A stretch of 64,000 nucleotides of DNA, from assembly GCA_905221605.1 (NCBI GenBank), contig CAJNDS010000323.1, forward strand, positions 101,137 through 165,136, in the 5' to 3' direction. Each line of letters opens with the position of its first letter. The first letter of the stretch is position 1. The DNA comes from Symbiodinium natans. Taxonomy: Eukaryota > Sar > Dinophyceae > Suessiales > Symbiodiniaceae. The position numbers and the translations under genes were made by a program. This document shows, one piece after another, positions 1 to 10,153 of this stretch. Below the pieces are notes generated by a model. It worked only from the letters and a program-made list of their open reading frames with translations. It had not been told where the DNA came from and made no database searches.

Positions 1-1
1 G

Positions 2-2386
2 GGCCGCGCCACAGCGCCGGAGCCCTTGGCGGACGGAGCCGCTACCCCGCTCGCGTCGCCTGAGGTATGCGGCATCTGTTTGGAGACCATCCACTTGGCA
101 GCACGCGGGGGCCAAGAACCTGTGGTTCACCCGGCGTGCTCCCGCCATTCCCTTCACCTGCAATGCCTGGCGCAGCTGCGGGCACAGGCTGATGGGCCAC
201 GCGATGTACGGTGCCCCGTTTGCGCCGCGGTGGGGTGGACGCCGGACAACGATGCTTGGCTGCAAGCTCGGTGTGCCGCCGCGGGCGTGGCGCATCCCCA
301 GCGCCTTTCAGGCGAGTCCACGGTTCGTGCTGCAGTCGTAGACTATGCGCTGCGCACCTTCACTCGCCAGGACGCGCCGGAACCGCGGCCACCGCCAGGC
401 GTCGAGTTGCTTTGCTGCCACCACGTTGCGCCTGTACCTGACCGGAGTGGCTTGCTGCAGTTCGTCGACCTGCCGACTCGAGCCATGCGCTGGGCCCCCA
501 TCCCCATACGGCATGATGCCGGCATCGCGGCATGGCAGCCCAGTTGGATCTGCCCTCGTTGCGCGGAATCTTTCGAGCTCGCGGATCTCGAGGTCCCGAG
601 CGGGGTCGGCGACGAGTGCCGCGAATGCAACCGCACTGTTCGCTGGGTCTTCGATCGCCGCACGCATTCCGGCCGCACAGAGTGCAGCAGGGGCTGCTCA
701 GGCGGCGAGCGCCAGCTGACCATGGCAGCTCCCAGCGCCCCTGCCCCAGCTCTGCCTACGTCGCCTATCCCAGGTGCAGCGGCCGCCGTGCCAGCAGCGC
801 CCGCCGAGGCTGCGCAGGCCGCGGCCGCAGATGCCGCAGCGGTGGGCATGCAACGTGCATTGGCCCCGCCACACGTAGACGTAGACCCACGTGCGGCGGG
901 CGCCCCGCGCACGGCCGTCCCCGCTGCTTTTTGGTTCGCGTGTGGCCCGCCTGCCGGCGGCGTCAGCGATGCCACCAACTCCTGGCTTTACGTCCCGCTC
1001 TTGCACGCTGCAGCTACCGATCTGGCACTCCCGACATTGGAGGCCTGGCGCGCGGACCCCCGCGCACGGGGCTGGTGGGACGAAGCGCGACAGTTGCTAA
1101 TGGCCTCTGAGCCCGTTGCGCCGCAAGACTTGGCTGCCACGTTGCGACGTGCGGCTGAAGCTGCGCCGGCGCATGCGCACCATTTCCCTGATCTCCTTGC
1201 GCGGCTTGAACGCGCATGCTTGCCGGGCGGCGCTCGGGTCCATGTTGGATGGGCCGTCCGACAACTTCGCGAGTCAGACGGTTATCTGCTTGCACCGGTT
1301 CAGGAAGCTTTGCTCGAGTGTTTCGGTGGACTGCAGCTCGCGTCCGCGTTGGATCGCCACTCAGAGCGCTTTCGCTCAGGAACGGGGGGTCAGCTTCCAC
1401 CAGTAGCGCTCGAGCCCGCTGCTCCCGACACAGGTCCAAACGCAAGGGGGCCACAGCCAAGGCGAGCCGCCGAACTGGCCTCGCCTGCTGGCGGTGACGG
1501 CCCAGCCTCCTCAACCAACGAGGCAGCGGTGGAACAGGAAAGGGCTGACCAGGCAGCCAATTCTGGAATCGCTGGCGACGAACATGGGATGCTGCAGGAG
1601 GCCAACTCCGACATCGATGCAGCAGGCCCGGGGTCGGGAGAGGCACCGGCGCCCTCAAACACGCGAGTCGGCAGGGCTTCGTGGGAATGGCTTGACAGCG
1701 TTATCCTACACGAAGAATTCGCGATTCCATTCCAGCCGCTACGCGATGTCCCCCGCTTCCAGGCACCTGGCGTGCGCCGCGCCTTCACCTTTGCGCTGCG
1801 AGCCCTTCTCCGCCCGGCCCCGCAGGCAGGCATCACGTCGGAAAGGGCTTGGAAGTTGTTTTTGTTGGTGCCCCGTTTGCTGTTGGCGCGCCCGGATCAA
1901 AGTGGTGCCACTGGCAAAGCCGTGCTTCTCCAGCGAATCACTGACTTCGAGGCCGGTCGCTGGCCTTCTTTGTTGCGCGCTGCGCGCCACGCCAACACGC
2001 AACCGCCGCACACCACCGCCGCGCAGCCCGAGCGCACCCGTGAGCGCGCTTGCGCCCAGGTGCGTCGTGGTCAGCTGTCGCGGGCCAGACAAACCTTGAC
2101 GAGCGCTCCCCTCGCGCCGGGCAACGCGGAGACGCTGCGCCAACTCACCGACCCCTCGAGGCGGCCGCCGGAACCACGCCAACCATTGCCGCAAGACCTG
2201 GCATCGTTTCGGCCGGCCGAACAGGTGCGCCTCACACCGGCAGCACTTGGGGAAGCCTTGCGAACGGCCAAACGGGGGACCGCAGCGGGCTTGTCCGGCG
2301 CCGCCATCGAGCACTACCGCCTACTGTTGGAGGATGGCGACGCTCGACATGCTAGCGCAGGCGGCCACGCAGCTTGCAAATGCTGA
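2..2386 (+). pseudogene. LINE ORF, N-terminal part with RING-H2 finger
   Basis: This open frame runs in from the left edge; the first in-window start-like codon, at 26, is TTG, so the true start is unknown. Counting from 26, residues 15-66 form a RING-H2 pattern: CGIC, then C38-x2-H41-x2-H44-x2-C47, then CPVC at 63-66. A second Cys cluster follows (CPRC, CREC, CSRGC at roughly residues 175-225). An Ala/Pro-rich linker comes next, then sequence typical of the region before RT in dinoflagellate LINEs, ending in KRGTAAGLSGAAIEHYRLLL. RING-H2 domains usually act in ubiquitin ligases; a role here is inference. The frame is lost near 2340, where the RT continues in another frame. Confidence 0.7.
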
Positions 2387-4704
2387 CGTGCCGGAGTCGG
2401 TGCTCCGTGCCTTGGCACTTTCGCGCCTGACAGCGCTTTCCAAACCTGCGGGCGGAGTGCGCGGAATCGCTACCGGAGACACGTTGCGCCGCCTTGTCTC
2501 TCGAACGCTAGCCCGGCAGTTCGCGCCAGTGTTTGACCGGGCAACTCGCCCATACCAGTTCGCGCTGCAAGCGCGTGCCGGCACAGACTGCTTGGCAGCC
2601 ATGCTGCGAGCCGCGACGGAGCTGGATGCTGATGCCACAGTCGTTTCGTTGGATGGCCGATGCGCCTACGACACCGTCTCCCGCACGGCATTCCTATCCA
2701 AACTCCGGGAGGTTGCCCCTTCCCTGGTGCCTTATGTGCGCGCCTGGTACGGCGCCGTCTCCACCTATCTGTGGTGGGATGCCGACGGGCAGCGGCACGA
2801 CGTGCCACAAGGGGAAGGCTGCGAGCAAGGCGACGCGTTGGCGCCGGCGTTGTTTGCTTTGGCACAGCATGATGCACTGCACGAGGCGCAAGGTCGCCTC
2901 CAGGCGGGGGAGTTCTTAGCAGCATTTCTGGACGACCTGTACCTGGTCACGACCTCGCTTCGCGCCCGAGCCGCCCTCGACGACACCACTGCAATTGTCG
3001 AGGCGCGCGCCGGAGTAGCGGCCAACCTTGGCAAAACGCGCGTGTACCGCGTGGCCGAAGGCCCTCCCCCACCTGGCATAGCCGAACTCGGGCCGGACGT
3101 GTGGTGCGGCGCGGCGGACGCGGCAGACCGCGGCTTCGTTGCGCTCGGCGTCCCCATCGGCAGCGCCGACTTCGTCCGTCGCCGCTTGGAGGAGCGCCTG
3201 CAAGCCGAGCAAAGCCTGCTACAGGAGCTTAGGCAGTTGCCAGATCTGCAATGCGCATGGCTCCTCTTGCTGTATTGCGCGAGCCCGCGAGCCCGCGGGC
3301 ACAGCATGCAGTACGCACTGTGCCGCCGTCCGAGTCCGGCGAGTACGCGGCCGCGCATGATAGCGCCATATGGCGGACGCTGCGCTCAGCATCTCCTTTC
3401 TGAGCCCGACGCGGAAGGTGAGGTTTGGGAAGCAGCCCGCTCACTGGCTTTCCTGCCCACCTTGTTGGGCGGTTTGGGGCTATGCAGCGCCGAGCGGGTG
3501 CGCGCGGCTGCATACTGGGCAGCGTGGGCTGATGCGCTCCCAGTCATGCACCAGCGCAGGCCGGATGCTGCGGCGCGGTGCGCGCGTGAGCTGGCGGCTG
3601 CCGACGCGGCAGCAGCGCCTTCATTGAGGGCCGCGGCAGCCGCAGGCGCTGTCCTGGATGCAGAGGGTTGGACCACGCGCCCGGACTGGCCCACCCTCCT
3701 GGAAGGCGTAGCGCCCCCAGCGCCCGCGCCCGACGAGCCGGCAGAGACCGGGGATTGGATTCGTGGCTGGCAGAGACCGGCAGCTCGCGCACTCAACACG
3801 TCCTACCGCGAGCGCCTCCTCCTCAGCCTCCGTGCCGATTCCCGTGCGCTGCTGCGCTCACAGTCAGGTGCCCACGCTGGCGAATGGCTCCGTGCCATCC
3901 CCGCAGACGCAGCCAGTACGCTCGCGCCGCCCGAAATGCTCATCGCTCTGCGCCGACGCTTGCGCCTCCCCCTCCCCTTGGCAGCAGCTCGGTGTGGTGG
4001 CGGTGGCGAAGCCGGTTGTGGCGCCCGCGTCGATGAGCTCGGGGATCACCGTGCTGCATGCGCCCGCAGTGGCCTGCTGGCGCGACGAGCCCCACTCCTC
4101 GAGCGCGCGTGGGTGCGGTCGCTCGCGAGGCGGTTGGCGCTGAAGGCCGCGTTGTGCCTCAACAGTGGCTTCTGCACACCACCGCGCCTGGGATCCCGGC
4201 CGACGATCGGCGCCGCCTCGACTTCGTTTTGTACGGCGCCACCAGGCGCGGCGAGGCGCTGTGCTGCGATGTCACGCTCGTGTCACCCCTGCGCGCGGAC
4301 GGGATGCCACAGCCGGGAAGTCGCGATCGTGACGGCGCGGCAATCGAAGTCGCGCGGCGCTGGAAACTCGCACGGTACCCTGAGCTTGCTCGGCCCGGAC
4401 CGCAAAGGCTCGTGGTGCTGGCGGGCGTTGGGGCAGCGAGGCCCACGATCTCCTGCGTCGCCTCGTTCGCGTGCGGTCCCTGCGAGCTCCCCCCGTGCTG
4501 CGCGCAGCTGCTACAGCAGGCTGGCAGCGCCGCTGGTGGGGGTTCCTGAGCTGCGCGCAGCAGCGCGCGCTAGCGTCCACGCTGCTGGGCGGCATCTGGC
4601 GCGCACCAGCGCAGCCGGGCGGCGATGGGCAGCCGACGCTCAGCGAAGTCGTCGAGCTTGCCGAACCGGCGCTGCCCTCTCTGCTGCCGCTGCGCGCCGC
4701 GTAG
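2340..4704 (+). pseudogene. LINE reverse transcriptase and restriction-like endonuclease, frameshifted
   Basis: RT motifs appear in order: fingers (ALSKPAGGVRGIATGDTLRR), motif A (SLDGRCAYDTVSR), motif B (QGEGCEQGDALAPALF), motif C (FLDDLYL, so FLDD rather than FADD) and motif D (NLGKTRVY). After the thumb comes a zinc knuckle, CGxxxxE-GCGARVDELGDHRAAC, near 3990-4065. Then, in another frame at about 4110-4460, the RLE core reads RRLDFVLYGA...CDVTLVSPL, carrying the R..D and DVT acidic residues expected of the PD-(D/E)xK fold. A third frame supplies the C-terminal WQRRWWGFLS tail up to the stop at 4704. The order RT, zinc, RLE matches RLE-type LINEs. The several frame changes make this a pseudogene. 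Confidence 0.8.
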
Positions 4705-4765
4705 GAGCATGTAGGAGCGGGAAGGGTAGACTGGACGCTTCCTGGCTGACGGAAAAAGGCGCGCG

Positions 4766-4779
4766 AAAAAAAAAAAAAA
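4766..4779 (+). other. LINE 3' A-tail
   Basis: A run of 14 A residues follows about 60 bases of 3' UTR after the LINE C-terminus. It marks the 3' end of the insertion, as expected for target-primed reverse transcription of a polyadenylated transcript. Confidence 0.6.
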
Positions 4780-5269
4780 CTTGTAAGCTGCAAACGTTAA
4801 CGCTGAACAAGTTTGTAATGTCGCAGTTCCCTGGATGTAGTTCGTGGTCTGATGTAGCTCATCTGCCAAGATGGCCGTCAACAAGACATAATTTTATGCA
4901 GTTTGACACGGCCTCGCACATTAATTAGCTCGTAACACCCACCGTTGTCCCTTGTCCTGAAAGGACTGTAGTCTTCGTGACTCGAACGGCCAACGTGCAA
5001 AGTGCAAAAAGTTAACGCTGAAAGTACGCCAAGCGCTGTCTTGCGACGGCGGCGCCCGCGGTCTGTAATTGCGCCCTCTGCAAGGCTGGCCAGGAAGTCC
5101 AGCATCTGTGACAGGCTTGGACGACAAGCCGGCCAGGTTCCGACAGGGCCCCAGATCAATGAACAGTTTGCTGTCTTTCTGCACAACGTCTGCAAAACCC
5201 AACCAGACAGTGGCCAGACGCTTGCGCTCCTCCGACTCAGCTGCCGCCAGGCTACACACAGGAAAAATC

Positions 5270-5540
5270 GCAAAGGCGCTCCCGCCAGACGTGATGCTGC
5301 TAGCTCTGCGGCGAAGGCTCCGCCTGCCATTGCCAGTGGGACCGAGCGAACGCGGTCAGTCGGGGCACGGATGTGGCAGAAGGCTCGACGCATGGGGCGA
5401 CCACGCTCTAGCTTGCACCCGCACTGGGCTGCTGGCTAGGAGGGCGAAACTCGTCGAGCGGGCCTGGATGGCCGTGAGGCGGTCGGAGCGGAAGGCCACG
5501 TGGTGCCACAGCAGTGGCTGGCGCACACGTCGGCCCCGCG
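5270..5540 (+). pseudogene. RLE-LINE fragment (zinc knuckle region)
   Basis: Plus-strand reading gives LALRRRLRLPLP, then CGRRLDAWGDHALACTRTGLLARRAKLVERAW, clearly homologous to the zinc-knuckle segment of the LINE at 1-4779. It is cut off on both sides and the frame changes within it. It is a truncated relic with no RT. Confidence 0.65.
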
Positions 5541-5779
5541 CAGGAACTCCTCATGCAGGGCTGCCAGCACTGGTGCACAGGCAGGAAGGGCCGCGACAGC
5601 AGTGCGTCAACAGTAGCCCCCCACCAAGGCGCAACAACAGGATGCTGACGCCATCGCTGTTGTGCGGGCAGGGCCAAGATGCCGGCTGCATCCAGCAAGA
5701 GCGGCACGTAGATAGTCGCGCCCTGCAGTGGCAATTTTTTTTTCTTCAGACACAAGCCTTTCTATACGTCAGCAGTCTC

Positions 5780-6190
5780 CGACGGTCCGCGCTACCCGCA
5801 CCCACGCCCTCTCCACCACCTTGGCCCGCCGCGCTAAAGCCCCGTGCGAGGGCACGCCAAGAACGCCTAGGCGTGGTCGCCATACGCGTCCACGCTTCCG
5901 CCGCATCCGGGCAAGCCGCATTGGCGAGTTGTGATGGGCAGGGCCACCTGCATGACGGGCGGGGACAACGTCGTGGCCGGCTCGCCTGGTATGGCCGTCC
6001 GCCACGCGCCAGCGTGCGGGCCTGACTGGGAGCGAAGCAGGGCTCGGCGGTCCGGTATCAACGACGGCAGCATCACGCGGTCGCGGTAGTAAGGGTTGCG
6101 AGTGCGCGACGCATGAAGCTGCCAGCCGTGTGGCCATTCGCCAAGTCCTGTACGTCCGGCCGCCGGCCCCCGGCAACTGCGGTCCAGCTG
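5780..6190 (-). pseudogene. RLE-LINE fragment, inverted
   Basis: The minus strand reads YYRDRVMLPSLIPDRRALLRSQSG...GEPATTLSPPVMQVALP, then GCGGSVDAYGDHA. After a frame change it continues GALARRAKVVERAWVRVART. This is the same pre-zinc and zinc region as in the element at 1-4779, in the opposite orientation. It stops before the nuclease core. Confidence 0.65.
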
Positions 6191-6689
6191 GGGCACGCGT
6201 CCCAGCCCTCGGTCAACAACAGCGTGCGGGCACTCGCAGCGTGGCTGTATGGGAGATCCAACGGTGCATCCCCCAGACAACACCGCAGGATCGCGCACAG
6301 TGCGCAGCAAATAGTTGCACCGTGGCCTTGGCCTTGCCCTTGCTGTTGGCTTGGCAGCCAACTCAAGCTCGGCCTTTGCCTGGACTTCGGCATTTCTTGC
6401 TTCGGCCTCTCGGTGCACGGTGAATTGAAGTTAGGGATCTGCTCAAGCGAGATCTTCGGGCCCTTCCTTCATCGTAGCCTCCTTTCATTCCTGCCCAGAT
6501 ACCCGGATAAGCTTCCGTCCAGCCATGTCGGTGTGGGAAATGCAGGGTGCTCTTGGCGACGACATTTTGCAATACCTCGCAGGTCCTGCAGCAACCGCCG
6601 CTGCCTCGCAGCACTTCAGGTTGCCGCCGTCGTCCTCACCTGGCCGGGCCGCCTGCCTGAAGCTGATCCCGCACTCCACGAACCAGCCG

Positions 6690-7020
6690 ACCTCGCAGCG
6701 AAGCAGGTCGTGTCTACGCCGCCCTCCCCACGTGCCCGAATCTGCTTTCTTGACTCGGCTGCCTACCGCGTTCCGCTTTCCCTTGCCTCTCATGCAAGGC
6801 AGCCGCGTGGAACTGATCTCGACGCGTTGGGCGATCACCGGGCAGCCTGCCCACGTGCTGGGCTTCCCCACGGACGGGGTCATTTTCCGGCGGCACGACG
6901 ACCGGCGTATGGAGGTTATCACGAACGGCCCTCCCCTCGCGGGGTCCAGCTCACCGTCGACACCACCCTCGTCTCGTCTCTAGATGCGGTCACCCGTGGC
7001 GCCACCAGCGCCACACTGTC
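6690..7020 (+). pseudogene. RLE-LINE fragment (zinc knuckle plus nuclease core)
   Basis: Two overlapping frames read LPTAFRFPLPL and GTDLDALGDHRAACPRAGL, followed by VQLTVDTTLVSSLDAVTRGATS, which matches the DVTLVSPL nuclease motif of the family. Truncated and frameshifted. It ends just before an AT-richer spacer at about 7080-7170. Confidence 0.65.
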
Positions 7021-7369
7021 GGTGTGGCCTTCCTCATTTTGCTCGCATGTCCGTAGCTCTTGCGCGCCTAGCATTGTCAATGTCGCGTGCCACGCGATGA
7101 TATTTGCAAAAGTTTTGCAAATTTGTGATGAGGCAAGACTCTGCACAAAAAAAACCTGTAGAACGTTTCACCTGCGGGCGATCAGGTTTCGACTCGACTC
7201 GACATGGAGTGCGGAGTCCAGTTCGTCCGACTCGTCTCCCGCCCGAGCACGGTCCGCACCGCCCCACCTGCGTGGCAGCAGCGCCGCGGTGTGGGTGCAG
7301 TTTTTTTCGTTCCCTCGCACCCTTTTCACGAGCTTCTCGCCGCGGCGCGAAGCTGGCAGACTCGCAGTA

Positions 7370-7515
7370 GCTGACGTGCCGGGAAAAATCGCAAGTGCGC
7401 TGAGGATCGGCCGGATGGTCGCACTGACCAAGCCAACGGGCGGAGTCCGGGCGCTGGCTTCTGACCGGGGATGTGTTTCGCCGTCTCGTGGCACGCACGC
7501 CGGCGCAGCAGGGCG
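7370..7515 (+). pseudogene. RLE-LINE fragment (RT fingers)
   Basis: The plus strand reads VPGKIASALRIGRMVALTKPTGGVRALAS, continuing in another frame as GDVFRRLVARTPAQQ. This matches ALSKPAGGVRGIATGDTLRRLVSRT in the first LINE. Homology stops at about 7515, where the next fragment begins in the opposite orientation. Confidence 0.6.
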
Positions 7516-8209
7516 TGCGCGCCATTCCAATTCGCACTTGGCACAGAGCAAGAGAAACAGCCACGCACTCCTGGAAGTCCTGTACGTACGGCAGCCGCGC
7601 GAGAAGGATGTCGTGCTGGCCTCGCTTGTCATCCAGAAAGCGTGCGACGTACTCACGACTCCAAGCCTCGCCAGCGGCGTTCCATGCCCTGGTCTTACCG
7701 AGATGGACCTGGACGTTGGCGTGCTGGGACAGCGCATGTTGGGCAGACCGCAGAGCGAGAAGCATCCTTTGCGGCGTGGACCTGACGTACATGTCATCCA
7801 GGAAGGCATAGAGGCGCTCGTCCTGCTGCAACCGGGAGTGAATGTAGAGAAGGGCAGCATGTTGGCCGAGCGCGTTTAACCCCGGCATCAGCGGATCGCC
7901 TTGTTCCCCTCCCTCTCCCTGCAGCAACTCGTGTCCCCCCCTCCGCCCATCATAGTAGATGTAGCGGCTCAGGCCAGCCAGCGGGGCGTGAGAGCTCAGA
8001 GCCCGCAACATACTGGCACGGGAGATGTGGTCGTACTCGCCCACGCCATCTACGCTCAGCATCGTTGTTCGAGGGTCAGCTTCCGCTGCGGCCTGCTCAG
8101 CACGGGCCAGCGCTTCTGAGCCGGCGCGGCCAAATACCACGCGCCTACGACGACCGCCGCCTAGCACAATCCACAAAGTACACCACGGCCGCAACGATGA
8201 GCAAGCCAT
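7515..8209 (-). pseudogene. RLE-LINE fragment (RT palm), inverted
   Basis: The minus strand encodes motif A (LSVDGVGEYDHISR), motif B (QGEGGEQGDPLMPGLNALGQ), motif C (YAFLDDMYV) and motif D (HLGKTRAW), then a thumb-like stretch. This is the part of the RT that should follow the fingers fragment at 7370-7515, but it lies in opposite orientation and meets that fragment tail to tail. The frame is open across all four motifs, so this copy is less decayed than its neighbours. Confidence 0.75.
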
Positions 8210-8372
8210 GCCCTCTGCAACTGCGCGGTGGAATGCTCAGCATGGGAAATGGTTTGCGGTCGACGCGGCAAAGAGCGTTCATGTCTAACTTTCTGTTCTT
8301 TGAGCTTTACGGCAAACTCGCCTTGGAATCATGGCATACTCATTGATGCTGGGGTGCGTGGGGCGGACGAGA

Positions 8373-10153
8373 TCACAGTGAATGCGTTCGCCATGCCCGG
8401 GCTGAGTGCTTGTCATTTTTGACAGATTGTTTCTTGCAAGACGCCGGCGCTCGGCACATCTTCGCTTGCAAGCACACTTCGCAAGCGGGGTCCTTCGGAT
8501 AGTGGGCCAGCGACTGTGTTGCCAACGCCAGGGAAACCGAAAGGCACCTCGTTGGAACTACCATCCCGCCAGAAATGTGGCTGTTCCGACCACGCAGGCC
8601 AGTAACAATGATACCCCATCTCGGCGCAAGTTTCGCCCATCGATGCCATGTTGATTCTGACTCCGGCATCACTACAGCCGAGCAACGCCCGAGATGCGGA
8701 GCCATGGCATCTACCATGACTGTTGGCTGAGCCGTCCCAGCCCCTGTGTCGATGTCACAGTCTGCACTTTGCACGCTCTCCCACATGGCATCATCGGCAT
8801 TGTCGCCCATGCCCCATGATGCAAAACTGACTGGCTCCGGAATCCAGGGCCCATGCTGCACCCGCAAACTGTTGAAGTGCGTTCCGAACGATATCGGCAA
8901 GCCACGCAGAATAACCGAAACGTTGGGCGAGAAACTCCGAGAATGCCTTGGTGCTGCAGGCCCAAGAGCCCCAATGGACGCAGCTCCCAATCCAGGCGGC
9001 GCAGATGGCCCACCATTGGACGAAGGCACTGTTGCCATTGATCTTCGCCGCGAAGTCCGGTCTGTAAGCGGAACTTTTTGCCCCTTTGAGCTGTGTGTCC
9101 GGGCTTTTGGCAATGTTCACACGGCTTATCATTGCCTTTCTTGCTCTTGTGTTTGCCTTTGCCTCCATGAGACTTGCCGCCCGCCGCTGTGGCAGCAGCG
9201 ACCTTGGCTACTGCAGTCTTTTTTCTGCGTTTTTCGCCTTTCTATCTCTTCCTAGATCAAGGCGTCTAAACCCACAGAATTGCTGGCAATGAAAACGGCA
9301 AAAAGTAAGCTGATGTTTCTAACGCTGTTGTAGCGTAGTTGCTTCGCCCGTTGACGCCCGGTTGTGCAAACGAATTGTCTTGAAACTTGCAACCTGCTTG
9401 AGTTGCCCCTTCGATGTTGTCATTGCATCGCCTGACGTGGTCGCTCAAATGTAACAATGTATGTCTGCGGGCCTATGTTGGCCCACAATTTCGCTGTCGA
9501 GATTCACATCCTCAAACGCTCCGTCCACCCAGCTTGTGTGCCAGCAGCTCCGGCGTTCCGTGATCGCGAGGATGTGCAACAGTGGCATTTGCTGGCACAT
9601 CTAACTGACAGGCCCGGCACATCCAACAATTGTACTATCTTTGTGGAGTGATGCTTGTTCGAAGCATTGCTTGCCAAAAATGCTGCTTGTCATCATCGAC
9701 ATTGCAATCCTGCATCTCGCTATGCATTTCTTGCAATTCCTATTGCACACTTTCTTGCCGCGCAGCATCTGCAGTCGGCGTGTCCTCGCATTCTCCGATG
9801 GTGCGACGCAGATTCCTCCAAGAACGCAGTTCCTCCGTGTGCTCGCCGGCAACCGCGGCCTCGCGTGGGAGCCACATCTGGAGGTCCCCTGGAAGCTCGC
9901 GCGGCAAAGACGAGGGAGGCGGGGTGGAGGGCAGAGCGCTCATACAATGCTCATACACGGTCGAGCTGCCGAGATCGCGCGCTCGTCCCGATTCCAACGG
10001 GCCGCTCTTCTCGGTGGCCAGGACCCAGAGACTGAGGCAAACGATAGAGGAGCAAGGCGTCGTAACGCTCGCACGTAACGTAGCGCTCTCGAATGCTTCG
10101 CCGGGTATAGCGGCCTGCACAGGGTGGCAATTTGGCATTTTTATGAGAGGCAT
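8373..10153 (-). mobile_element. Decayed LTR-type retrotransposon, gag-like to integrase
   Basis: Reading down the minus strand, 10153-9740 holds a gag-like stretch (PRELPGDLQMWLPREAAVAG). Around 9720-9650 an acidic stretch reads EMHSEMQDCNVDDDKQHFW. At 8800-9168 a retropepsin-like site reads AAWALDSGASQFCI, with the DSGA triad typical of retroelement proteases. At 8413-8685 comes MASMGETCAEMGYHCYW, and at 8373-8500 HYPKDPACEVCLQAKMCRAP, which fits the HHCC zinc-binding start of an integrase. The order gag, protease, integrase is right for an LTR element, but several frame breaks separate the parts. No RT or LTRs were seen. Copia is likelier than gypsy because no RT precedes the integrase. 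Confidence 0.6.

Larger units (their letters stand above)
1..4779 (+). mobile_element. Non-LTR retrotransposon, RLE-type LINE, decayed, left end outside window
   Basis: One element spans this stretch: an N-terminal RING/Cys-rich region, reverse transcriptase, a CxnC...GDHxxxC zinc knuckle, a restriction-like endonuclease core, a short 3' UTR and a 14-base A run at 4766-4779. The reading frame is already open at base 2, so the 5' end lies outside the window. Coherent protein similarity has to change frame near 2340, twice between about 3300 and 3380, near 4110 and near 4460. The copy is therefore inactive unless some of these are sequencing errors. GC content is far higher than in the host genes further right. 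RLE-type LINEs normally rely on this nuclease for target-primed insertion; no apurinic-type endonuclease is visible. Confidence 0.85.
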
